Under the pieces are notes generated by a model, which searched no databases, had not been told where the DNA came from, and saw only the letters and a program-made list of their open reading frames with translations. A program made the translations under genes and the position numbers. 64,000 nt of DNA from JBBDMC01 sp963826055 (lineage in GTDB: Bacteria; Pseudomonadota; Alphaproteobacteria; Rhizobiales; Kaistiaceae). Positions 20,663 through 31,796 of this stretch are shown in pieces. The stretch's first letter is position 1; each line of letters begins with the position of its first letter. The stretch is from positions 62,001 through 126,000 of the forward strand of contig CAWGVO010000017.1 of NCBI GenBank assembly GCA_963826055.1, read 5' to 3'.

Positions 20663-21637
20663 ATGACAAATTCCAGGAAATCGGCCGCCAACGGGGCGTC
20701 CCGCGTGCCGAAGCCCGCCAATCCGCACGCGCGGCTGAGCCCGCTGCCGACCGACCGGCCGAAGCCGGAGGAGGAAGACCCGCAGGCGCCGCGGCGGCTG
20801 CAGGCGATCCTCGCCAGCCCCAGCTACCGCCCGGCGGACGACGACCCCGAGTTCCTGGCGCGCAACGACGTGCGCGGCATCCGCCTCCACCTCGACTACC
20901 TCAAGCCCGAACTGTTGCTGCGGCAGGCGGCGATCGAGCATTCGATCGTGGTGTTCGGCTCCACCCGTATCGCCGAGCCCGACGCCGCGCGCCAGAAGGT
21001 GGCGAACCTGAAGGCCGCGCTCGGGGCGGACGCCGGCAACCCGACGCTCGCGCGCGCGCTCGCCATCGCCGAGCGGGTGGCGGCCAAGAGCCGCTACTAC
21101 GAGGTCGCCCGCGACTTCGGCCGCCTGGTCGGCAGCGCCAACTACGGCTTCGACAATCACCGCGTGGTGGTGATGACCGGTGGCGGGCCGGGGATCATGG
21201 AGGCAGCCAACCGTGGCGCCTTCGACGTCGGCGCCAAGTCGGTCGGTCTCAACATCAGCCTGCCGCACGAGCAATACCCCAACCCGTACGTGACGCCGGA
21301 ACTCTGCTTCCGCTTCCACTACTTCGCGCTGAGGAAGCTGCACCTGTTGCTGCGGGCCAAGGCGCTGGTGTCGTTTCCCGGCGGCTACGGCACTTTCGAC
21401 GAACTGTTCGAACTGCTGACGCTGATCCAGACGCGCACGATCAAGCCGATGCCGGTGATCCTGGTGGGTGAGACGTTCTGGAAGGGCGCGGTCAACTTCG
21501 ACCATCTGGTCGATGAAGGGGTGATCGACCCGGAGGACCGGGAGCTGTTCTGGTTCGCCGACACGGCGGAGGAAATCTGGGATGGCATCCTCGGCTGGTA
21601 CGAAGCGAGCGGTACGCCCATGAAACCGGTGGCGTGA
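20663..21637 (+). CDS. LOG-family (TIGR00730-like) protein
   Basis: About 324 residues. A basic, disordered N-terminus (to about 55) precedes a Rossmann-like LOG domain. The domain has VVFGSTRIAEP, VVMTGGGPGIMEAANRG and the hallmark SFPGGYGTFDELFELLTLIQT. LOG proteins are phosphoribohydrolases that release cytokinin bases or cleave nucleotide 5'-monophosphates; activity here is inferred from the intact GGxGTxxE motif. ATG 20663 has GGAG upstream at 11 bases; a GTG at 20651 lies on top of that site and is less likely. The next gene starts 16 bases later and is probably co-transcribed. Confidence 0.82.
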   Translation: MTNSRKSAANGASRVPKPANPHARLSPLPTDRPKPEEEDPQAPRRLQAILASPSYRPADDDPEFLARNDVRGIRLHLDYLKPELLLRQAAIEHSIVVFGSTRIAEPDAARQKVANLKAALGADAGNPTLARALAIAERVAAKSRYYEVARDFGRLVGSANYGFDNHRVVVMTGGGPGIMEAANRGAFDVGAKSVGLNISLPHEQYPNPYVTPELCFRFHYFALRKLHLLLRAKALVSFPGGYGTFDELFELLTLIQTRTIKPMPVILVGETFWKGAVNFDHLVDEGVIDPEDRELFWFADTAEEIWDGILGWYEASGTPMKPVA

Positions 21638-21653
21638 ACGAGCGAGGCCGACC

Positions 21654-23042
21654 TTGAGGATTTCCTTCCACGGCGCCGACCGCGGCGTCACCGGCTCCTG
21701 CCACCTGATCGAGTGCGCCGGCGCGCGGGTGCTGATCGATTGCGGCCTCTACCAGGGCGGCCGCGAGATCGATGAGGACAACGCCGACCCGTTCGATTTC
21801 GAGGCCGGCAGCATCGACGTGCTGCTGCTTACCCACGCCCACCTCGACCATTGCGGCCGGCTGCCGCTGCTCGCCAAGCGCGGCTTCCGTGGCGAGATCA
21901 TCACCACCGCGGCCTCGCGCGAGCTTGCGCGGCTGGTGATGCTGGATGCAGCGCGATTGCAGGAGGAAGACGCCGAGCGGCAGGCGCGCAGGCAGGCGCG
22001 CCGGCGCGGCGGCACCGACGGGCCGCAAGCGCTATACACGGTGGTGGATGCGATGGCGGCGCTCGATTTCTTCGGGCGCACCGCGGCCTACGACCGGCCG
22101 ATCGACATCGCGCCGGGCATTCGTGCCACGTTTCTCGACGCCGGCCACATCCTCGGATCGGCGAGCATCCTGCTGGAGCTGGAAGAGGCGGGCGAGAAGC
22201 GCCGGGTGGTGTTCTCCGGCGACATCGGCAACGCCGGCCGGCCGCTGCTGTCGCCGCCCACCCCGCCGCCGCCGTGCGACGCGGTGGTGATGGAGACCAC
22301 TTACGGCGACCGCAACCACCGCGCGTTCGAACCGTCGGTCGAGGAGCTCTATCAGGCGATCGAGGACACGCTGAAGCGCGGCGGCAACGTGATCATCCCT
22401 ACCTTCGCGCTGGAGCGGGCGCAGGAGCTGCTCTACGCGCTCCACGAGGCGGTGGTCGTGAGCAAGAGGCTGCCGCGTTCGCTCCAGGTGTTCCTCGATT
22501 CGCCGATGGCGATCTCGGCGACCGCCATCTTCCAGCACCATCCCGAATGCCTGTCGGATCAAGTGGCGGCGATGTTCCGCGACCGCGATCCCTTCGCGGT
22601 GCCCGGCCTCCACTTCACTCGCGAGGCGGCCGAATCGATGGCGATCAACCGGATCACCGGCGGGGCGGTGATCATGGCCGGCTCCGGCATGGCGACCGGC
22701 GGGCGGGTGCGCCATCACCTCAAGCACAATCTCTGGCGGGCCGAGGCCTCCGTGGTCTTCGTCGGCTACGCGGCGGCCGGAACGCTGGCGCGGCTCATCA
22801 TCGACGGGGTCAACCCGATCCGCATCTTCGGCGAGGAGATCCCGGTGAAGGCGAAGATCCACACTATCGGCGGCTTTTCCGCCCACGCCGGCCAGGCGGA
22901 GCTCCTTGCCTGGCAACGGGCCGCGCGGGCGAAGCGCACCTTCCTCGTCCACGGCGAAGAAAAGACGATGCAGACGTTCGCCGGCCTGTTGAAGGACACC
23001 GACGTGGTGATGCCGAAGGCGGGGGAGGGGTTCGCGCTCTGA
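21654..23042 (+). CDS. Beta-CASP metallo-beta-lactamase-fold RNase-like protein
   Basis: The 462-residue protein resembles the CPSF-73/YSH1 class of beta-CASP nucleases. The metal-binding HAHLDH is at residues 61-66, a later motif is DAGHILGSAS, and FSGDIGN supplies a ligand Asp. The beta-CASP part has IIPTFALERAQELLYAL, MAGSGMATGGRVRHHL and the C-terminal FSAHAGQAELL. It probably cleaves RNA in the cytoplasm, but bacterial members are poorly studied. It starts at a TTG at 21654 preceded by GAGG at 6 bases, giving MRISFHGADRGVTGSCH. It follows the LOG gene closely and likely shares its transcript. Confidence 0.87.
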   Translation: MRISFHGADRGVTGSCHLIECAGARVLIDCGLYQGGREIDEDNADPFDFEAGSIDVLLLTHAHLDHCGRLPLLAKRGFRGEIITTAASRELARLVMLDAARLQEEDAERQARRQARRRGGTDGPQALYTVVDAMAALDFFGRTAAYDRPIDIAPGIRATFLDAGHILGSASILLELEEAGEKRRVVFSGDIGNAGRPLLSPPTPPPPCDAVVMETTYGDRNHRAFEPSVEELYQAIEDTLKRGGNVIIPTFALERAQELLYALHEAVVVSKRLPRSLQVFLDSPMAISATAIFQHHPECLSDQVAAMFRDRDPFAVPGLHFTREAAESMAINRITGGAVIMAGSGMATGGRVRHHLKHNLWRAEASVVFVGYAAAGTLARLIIDGVNPIRIFGEEIPVKAKIHTIGGFSAHAGQAELLAWQRAARAKRTFLVHGEEKTMQTFAGLLKDTDVVMPKAGEGFAL

Positions 23043-23184
23043 CGGCGCCTCTCAAGACACGTTAAGGTTGCGCCTGCGGCCCAAAATGCTCATCCTGTGG
23101 GGCAGTGATTTCGAGGGGTTGGCCGGGCCCGATGCGCTTCCCGAGTCCGGTAGTCGCGTACCCGAACGTCAGGCGACTGGACCC

Positions 23185-24093
23185 ATGATCAAAGCCGATC
23201 CCAAGCAACCCTGCATCGTCTGGATCGCTTCGTACCCAAAGTCCGGCAACACCTGGACGCGCATCTTTCTCTATCACCTCGAGCGGATCATGAACGGGCG
23301 GCCGCGCGAGAAGGACGAACTCAATCAGGTCTCGCTGCACGTTCCCTACGAGGCGCGGCAGGTGCGGCTGTTCGAGAAATTCCTCGGCCGGCCCATCCAA
23401 ACGGCGACCCACCGGCAGGTCGCCGCGGTGCGCCCAAGGGTGCAGGCCGCGATCGCCGAAAACGCCGGCCGCATGGTCTTGCTCAAGACCCACTGCCTCC
23501 TCGGTCCGGCGTTCGGCGTCCCGCTGATCAGCCCCGATGTTTCGGCCGGCGCGATCTATCTGGTGCGTGACCCGCGCGACGTGGTGGTGTCGCTGGCGGC
23601 TCACTTCAGCCTGCCGATCGACGAGGCGATCGCCATGGCAGGGTCGCACTACGGCGACAAGGCGGGCGCGCGCGACAAGGCGTACGAAGTCTGGGGCACG
23701 TGGAGCGAGCACGTCAACAGCTGGACGGCCCGGCCGCACGATGCGGTGCTGGTGATCCGCTACCGGGACCTGGTGGCGAACCCGCTGGAGCAGTTCGCCG
23801 CCATCGCCCGCCACCTGCGCTGGCAGCCGACGCCGCAGCAACTTGCCGCGGCGGTGGAGCTTTCGTCGTTCGACATGCTGAGCAAGCTGGAGGCCAAGCG
23901 GGGATTCCGCGAGCGGGCCAAGCAGCAGGAGCGGTTCTTCCGCAAGGGCAAGGTCGGCGACTGGCGCCGCGCGCTGACCCAGGCGCAGGCCAACCGGATC
24001 GTCACGACCCACGGCGCGGTGATGGCCCGCTTCGGCTGGCGCGACGAGGCTGTGCTCAGCGTGGATGAGCGGGGCGCGGCCTCGGCGGCTTAG
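23185..24093 (+). CDS. Sulfotransferase domain protein (PF00685-like)
   Basis: A 302-residue cytoplasmic-type sulfotransferase. The PAPS 5' loop is near the start, IASYPKSGNTWTRIFLYHL, a classical match. The 3'-phosphate motif is IYLVRDPRDVVVSLAAHF. KGKVGDWRR, the C-terminal PAPS contact region, is also present. The acceptor is unknown, but short proteins like this modify small molecules or lipids. It starts at ATG 23185; the longer open frame from 23068 carries no sulfotransferase-like sequence. It is not closely related to the other sulfotransferase in this window, which has a divergent loop. A long intergenic patch follows. Confidence 0.85.
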   Translation: MIKADPKQPCIVWIASYPKSGNTWTRIFLYHLERIMNGRPREKDELNQVSLHVPYEARQVRLFEKFLGRPIQTATHRQVAAVRPRVQAAIAENAGRMVLLKTHCLLGPAFGVPLISPDVSAGAIYLVRDPRDVVVSLAAHFSLPIDEAIAMAGSHYGDKAGARDKAYEVWGTWSEHVNSWTARPHDAVLVIRYRDLVANPLEQFAAIARHLRWQPTPQQLAAAVELSSFDMLSKLEAKRGFRERAKQQERFFRKGKVGDWRRALTQAQANRIVTTHGAVMARFGWRDEAVLSVDERGAASAA

Positions 24094-24107
24094 GCGGGCT
24101 TCGCCAT

Positions 24108-24193
24108 CTCGTTCTTTCCCGCGGAAGCGGGAATCCAGATAGCGCCTGTATCGGACGCCCCGATCCCTGGGTCCCCGCTTTCGCGGGGATGAG
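24108..24193. repeat. Palindromic intergenic element
   Basis: The left arm (24108-24138) contains TTTCCCGCGGAAGCGGGAAT and ends CCAG; the right arm (24167-24193) contains CTGGGTCCCCGCTTTCGCGG and ends GATGAG. The arms are imperfect inverted repeats and each is itself a hairpin. This architecture is that of small dispersed palindromic elements of alphaproteobacteria. Only one copy is in the window. Confidence 0.6.
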
Positions 24194-24204
24194 CGGTGGG
24201 GGTT

Positions 24205-24320
24205 TTCCGCAACGTGACGCGGCGCGGCGCCGGTGTTGCGGATCGGCTGTGGTCGATGGAAGATACCGTGGCGCTGATTGATGCGCGCGCGCCGAGGCCG
24301 GGGCGGCAGAGGATTTACAA
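24205..24320 (+). pseudogene. Remnant of a transposase C-terminus
   Basis: The reading frame gives RNVTRRGAGVADRLWSMED followed by TVALIDAR, a proline/glycine stretch and IYKKK. This resembles the conserved end of rhizobial IS1-type transposases (pattern VTPAMxAGVxDRLWSxEDIVALI ... PYKKR). The catalytic part is absent, and no terminal repeats or target duplications are visible. I infer an old insertion that has decayed; the assignment rests on memory of the pattern only. Confidence 0.45.
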
Positions 24321-24624
24321 GAAGAAGCGCGATGCAGCCGTCATTGGATTGAAGTTCAGCCTCAGGGCAATGCCGTGCGATTGATCGGGGTCGGCATCAC
24401 CGCACCATGGAGTCAGATGCGCGAAAGCTATTCGCTCAGGCTTTTGGCGCAGACTATCGGCTGTTTGAGTTGACGGCTATCGCAGACTTGGATGTCTTGG
24501 ATCGAAACCATGTGGTTCCGAAGCTATGGGCAACTGGTTTCAGCGCGGCATTTGGTACGCCGCTCGGGTTTGATCAATTTTCAAACTGAGGCACTGCCGT
24601 TCTCGTTCGTCGCTTGCACGATGG

Positions 24625-24639
24625 GAACAAAACGTGTAC
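24625..24639 (+). promoter_or_regulatory. Probable LexA (SOS) box of recA
   Basis: GAACAAAACGTGTAC matches the alphaproteobacterial SOS box GAAC-N7-GAAC (the same box read as GTTC-N7-GTTC on the other strand) with one mismatch in the second half. It lies 84 bases before the recA start, where LexA control is expected. Confidence 0.55.
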
Positions 24640-24722
24640 AGTGCGATTCACGAGGGGCAATCAAATCGTCGCTTGTTGTCGTTTGATCGCGCCCGGTGCC
24701 TGTGAAACAAGGAGCACATACA

Positions 24723-25808
<1,086 letters not shown>

Positions 25809-25812
25809 GCCG

Positions 25813-26232
25813 GTGGAGCAGCGGCTGAGCCTCGTCACCCTCGGGGTCGCGGACCTTGACCGGTCACGCCGGTTCTACGAGGCGCTCGGATGGCGGCGCG
25901 GCAACAAGGACGCCGGCGTCGTCTTTTTCCAGCTTCCGGGCATGATCCTGGCCCTGTGGTCGCGGGCGGCGCTGGCGGAAGATGCAGGCGTCGCCGACAC
26001 GGGCGGTTTCGGCGGTGTGGCGCTTGCCTACAACGCGCGCTCGAAGGCCGACGTCGATGCGGTGCTGGCCGAGGCGAAGGCCGCCGGTGCCCATGTCCTC
26101 AAGCCGGCGAAGGATACTTTCTGGGGCGGCTACTCGGGCTACTTCGCCGATCCGGACGGGCATCCGTGGGAGGTTGCGTGGAACCCGCACTGGTCGTTCG
26201 ACGAAGACGGCGGGGTGCGTCTGCCGGCCTAG
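25813..26232 (+). CDS. VOC-family (glyoxalase-like) protein
   Basis: This 139-residue protein has the vicinal oxygen chelate fold with paired beta-alpha-beta-beta-beta modules. The first is LSLVTLGVADLDRSRRFYEA, and the second contains GYSGYFADPDGHPWEVAWNP with the typical metal-ligand Glu. Substrate is unknown; these small members often bind or isomerise small metabolites or confer drug binding. Start GTG at 25813, 4 bases after the recA stop, so it is likely read through from recA. A clear terminator follows. Confidence 0.82.
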   Translation: MEQRLSLVTLGVADLDRSRRFYEALGWRRGNKDAGVVFFQLPGMILALWSRAALAEDAGVADTGGFGGVALAYNARSKADVDAVLAEAKAAGAHVLKPAKDTFWGGYSGYFADPDGHPWEVAWNPHWSFDEDGGVRLPA

Positions 26233-26285
26233 GGCGATTTCGGCGCTTCTCTGAGTCGCGAAATCGCCCTGACTCTTTATTTTTT
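26231..26285 (+). terminator. Intrinsic terminator after recA-VOC
   Basis: AGGGCGATTTCG and CGAAATCGCCCT form a perfect 12-bp stem with a 16-base loop, followed by GACTCTTTATTTTTT. It starts at the VOC stop codon. Confidence 0.75.
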
Positions 26286-26286
26286 C

Positions 26287-26330
26287 GCAATTCCGGACGG
26301 AAAACCGGTTCCCACTTTTCCTGGAATTGC
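26287..26330. repeat. Dispersed palindromic repeat of rhizobial type
   Basis: Nested inverted repeats GCAATTCC...GGAATTGC (26287-26294 / 26323-26330) and GGAAAA...TTTTCC enclose CCGGTTCCCAC. This sequence is very like a short palindrome found repeatedly between genes in rhizobial genomes. One copy is seen here. Confidence 0.6.
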
Positions 26331-26411
26331 TATCGCGGCATTTCACCGCCGCCCGCGTTCGCCGTTGAGCGGAGGGGGGCGCTCGGATAGGTTCGCCTGA
26401 GGGTGGACGCC

Positions 26412-27188
26412 ATGACGACACGACAGGTTGAAGAGCACAGGGGCTTCCTCGGCAACGCCGTGATGAAGGCGGGCAGGCGGCTGGTGTGGGGGCTCGACAC
26501 GTACTTCGGTCGCGCTTCGAAGGTTGGCGACCGGCCGTTCCACGACAACGCCGATTTTCCCTGGATCCCGCGGATCGAGGCGAACTGGGAGAAGGTGCGC
26601 GCGGAACTCGACGCGATGTTGCCGTACGCGGCGCACATGCCGAACTTTCAGGACCTGTCGCCGACGCAGCTCAACCTTTCGCAGGACGACGGCTGGAAGA
26701 CCTTCTTCTTTTTCGCGTACGGGATGAAGGCGGCCGGTAACTGCAAGCGCTGCCCGGAGACGGCGCGGCTGCTGCAGTCGATGCCGGGCATGAAGACGGG
26801 ATTCTTCTCGATCCTGGCGCCGGGCAAGCACCTGCCGCCGCACCGCGGCCCCTACAAGGGGGTGCTCCGGCTGCACCTCGGGCTGCTCATTCCGGAACCG
26901 GCGGAAAAGTGCGGCATCCGCGTCGGCACCGAGACCCGCCACTGGCAGGAGGGCAAGGTGATCATGTTCGACGACACCTACGACCACGAGGCCTGGAACG
27001 ACACCGACAAGTACAGGGTGGTGCTGTTCGTCGACATCATGCGGCCCATGCGCTTCCCGGCCAATCTGCTGAACAACTTCATGACGTGGCTGATCGCCAT
27101 ATCGCCGTTCGTGCTCGGCTCGAAGGCGAGCTACCAGCAGTGGGAGCAGCGGTTCGAGGCGATCGTCAACGACGGCAAAGGCGGCTGA
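26412..27188 (+). CDS. Aspartyl/asparaginyl beta-hydroxylase-fold dioxygenase, LpxO-like
   Basis: A 258-residue 2-oxoglutarate/Fe(II) dioxygenase. The iron and oxoglutarate region reads FFSILAPGKHLPPHRGPYKG, then LRLHLGLLIPEP and KVIMFDDTYDHEAWND. Candidate iron-ligand histidines lie in PPHRGP and YDHEAW. A hydrophobic stretch near the C-terminus (NNFMTWLIAISPFVLGS) suggests membrane association. LpxO hydroxylates the 2-position of a lipid A acyl chain, so lipid A modification is the leading guess; peptide hydroxylation is the alternative. The ATG at 26412 has GAGGG 8 bases upstream; GTG 26403 is possible. No lipid A gene is adjacent. Confidence 0.78.
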   Translation: MTTRQVEEHRGFLGNAVMKAGRRLVWGLDTYFGRASKVGDRPFHDNADFPWIPRIEANWEKVRAELDAMLPYAAHMPNFQDLSPTQLNLSQDDGWKTFFFFAYGMKAAGNCKRCPETARLLQSMPGMKTGFFSILAPGKHLPPHRGPYKGVLRLHLGLLIPEPAEKCGIRVGTETRHWQEGKVIMFDDTYDHEAWNDTDKYRVVLFVDIMRPMRFPANLLNNFMTWLIAISPFVLGSKASYQQWEQRFEAIVNDGKGG

Positions 27189-27209
27189 ACGCCGGGGTCT
27201 CGCGGGGCC

Positions 27210-27232
27210 GGCGCCGTTACCCGGCGCCTTTT
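27210..27232 (+). terminator. Intrinsic terminator after the LpxO-like gene
   Basis: GGCGCCG-TTACC-CGGCGCC is a 7-bp stem followed by TTTTC. A second hairpin (CGGGCGG-N8-CCGCCCG, 27248-27269) lies between it and alaS. Confidence 0.65.
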
Positions 27233-27317
27233 CTGGACATTTTCTCTCGGGCGGCTGTAAAACCGCCCGTCGGCGGCCGCCCTTGACGGCCGTTCTTTTA
27301 TTAAGCACCTGACAGGC

Positions 27318-29984
<2,667 letters not shown>

Positions 29985-30050
29985 GATGGTCCCGTGCGCC
30001 CGCGTTCCGCGCGATGACCGCCATCCTGTGAGCCAAGAGCGGCCAGCGCG

Positions 30051-31796
30051 ATGTCCGAAGGCGGACTGTTCAAGGACCTGATGATCGTGCTGGCGGTGGC
30101 CGGCCTCGTGGTGCCGCTGTTTGGTCGCCTCAAGGTCGGTCTGGTGCCGGCATTCCTCATCGCGGGGGTGATTGTCGGTCCGGGCGGACTCGGCGGGCTG
30201 GTCGACCGGTGGCCGTGGCTCGCCGCCGTCACGTTCTCCGACCCGGACCGGGTGCGGCCGTTCGCCGAACTCGGCGTGCTCTTCCTGCTGTTCCTGATCG
30301 GCCTGGAGCTGTCACTCGACCGGTTGTGGGCGATGCGTCGTCTGGTGCTCGGCCTCGGCTCGGCGCAGGTGGTGGTTTCGGCGGCGCTGATCGCCGCCAT
30401 CGCCGCGGCCTACGGCAACCGGTTCGGCATGTCGGTCGCCGTCGGACTCGGCTTTGCTCTGTCCTCGACCGCGATCGTGACGCAGGTGCTCATCGAAGCG
30501 CGCCGGCTGGCTATCCCGACGGGGCGGACCGCGTTCTCGGTCCTTCTGTTTCAGGACCTGATGGTGGTCCCCATCGTCATCGTGGTGGGCCTGCTTGGCG
30601 GGGAGGAGGCGGCCGTATCGGGTGCGGTGGCGCGGGCGATCGCGCTGGCGGCTGTCGCGGTCGCGCTGATCGTCATCGTCGGCCGCTTCATGGTCGGACC
30701 GCTGATGCGACTGGCGGCGAAGACCGGCAGCCGCGAGGCGGTGGTCGCCATCACCCTGTTCCTGGCGATCGGTATGGCGCTCATCACGGGAGCGGTCGGC
30801 CTTTCGGCGGCGCTCGGCGCCTTTCTCGCAGGCCTGCTGATCGGCGAAAGCGAATACCGGCACCAGGTCGAGGTCGATATCGAGCCGTTCAAGGGCCTGC
30901 TGCTCGGACTGTTCTTCATGACCGTCGGCATGACGTTCAACCCGACGGTGATAGCGGCCGGCTTCGTCGCCATCGTCGCTTCGGTGATCGGCCTGCTGGC
31001 GATCAAGGGGGTGGTGGTGTTGGTGCTGGGGCGCCTGTTCAGGCTGGAGACGGCGGTGGCGGTGGAGGCGGCGTTTCTGCTGGCGGGGGCGGGCGAATTC
31101 GCTTTCGTGGTGCTGACGCTGTCGCGCGACGTTGGCCTGTTGCAGCCGGCCGAGCGGCAGTTCTTCATGACGGTGGCGGCGTTGTCGATGCTGTCGACGC
31201 CGGCGCTGGCGTGGATGGGACGCAAGCTGGCCGAGCAAATCGCCCGCCACGGCGAGACGTCGCGTCACGGCGTTGGCGGTGCTGCCGCGGACCTCGCCGA
31301 GCATGTGGTGATCGGCGGCTTCGGGCGGGTGGGGCGGATGGTGGCGGAGATTCTCGACGCCGAACGCATCCCGTACGTGGCGCTCGATCTCGACGCCAAC
31401 GTGGTGCGGGCCGAGCGCGCGGCGGGGCGACCGGTCTTCTATGGCGACGCCAGCCGTCGGGAAATCCTCCAGCGCGTCGGTGGCGCCAACGCGCGGGCGT
31501 TCGTGGTCACGACCGACGCGGCGGAGGCGGAAGAGCGCATGGTGCGGGCGATCCGGTCGGCCTGGCCGGACGCGGTGATCCACGCCCGGGCCAAGGATGC
31601 GACGCACGCATGCCGGCTCACCGAGATCGGGGTGGCGAGCGCGGTGCCGGAAACGCTGGAGGGCAGCCTGCAACTTGCCGGGCGGGTGCTTGCCGGCGAG
31701 GGTCTGCCGGACGAGGCGGTCGACGCCCGCCTTGCGCTCCAGCGCGAGGCCGAAATCGCGCGGGTCGCGGCGGGCAGGCCGGCGACCGAGAGCTAG
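30051..31796 (+). CDS. CPA2-family cation:proton antiporter with TrkA-N domain (KefB/YbaL-like)
   Basis: This 581-residue inner-membrane transporter exchanges K+ or Na+ for protons. About 12 helices fill residues 1-385, including LGVLFLLFLIGLELSLDRLW, LSSTAIVTQVLIEARR and LAGAGEFAFVVLTLSRDVGL. The cytosolic NAD-binding TrkA-N (RCK) domain begins near residue 420 with HVVIGGFGRVGRMVAEIL. No TrkA-C domain is seen. Glutathione gating as in KefB/C is possible but not shown. The start is ATG 30051. It converges with the glycerophosphodiesterase gene, stops overlapping by 4 bases. Confidence 0.88.
   Translation: MSEGGLFKDLMIVLAVAGLVVPLFGRLKVGLVPAFLIAGVIVGPGGLGGLVDRWPWLAAVTFSDPDRVRPFAELGVLFLLFLIGLELSLDRLWAMRRLVLGLGSAQVVVSAALIAAIAAAYGNRFGMSVAVGLGFALSSTAIVTQVLIEARRLAIPTGRTAFSVLLFQDLMVVPIVIVVGLLGGEEAAVSGAVARAIALAAVAVALIVIVGRFMVGPLMRLAAKTGSREAVVAITLFLAIGMALITGAVGLSAALGAFLAGLLIGESEYRHQVEVDIEPFKGLLLGLFFMTVGMTFNPTVIAAGFVAIVASVIGLLAIKGVVVLVLGRLFRLETAVAVEAAFLLAGAGEFAFVVLTLSRDVGLLQPAERQFFMTVAALSMLSTPALAWMGRKLAEQIARHGETSRHGVGGAAADLAEHVVIGGFGRVGRMVAEILDAERIPYVALDLDANVVRAERAAGRPVFYGDASRREILQRVGGANARAFVVTTDAAEAEERMVRAIRSAWPDAVIHARAKDATHACRLTEIGVASAVPETLEGSLQLAGRVLAGEGLPDEAVDARLALQREAEIARVAAGRPATES

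Larger units (their letters stand above)
24094..24722. other. 629-base intergenic patch upstream of recA
   Basis: It contains a palindromic element (24108-24193), a degraded transposase end (about 24205-24320), about 270 bases of lower-GC DNA without a recognisable gene, and the recA control region. A 60-codon open frame at 24407-24589 has no recognisable family and I do not call it. Confidence 0.6.

Noticed and set aside
24407..24589. Open frame of 60 codons upstream of recA
   Set aside because: No ribosome site, no recognisable similarity, and it lies in a degraded patch.
27240..27317. Possible T-box in front of alaS
   Set aside because: T-boxes are not expected in alphaproteobacteria, and no T-box consensus or specifier loop is visible.
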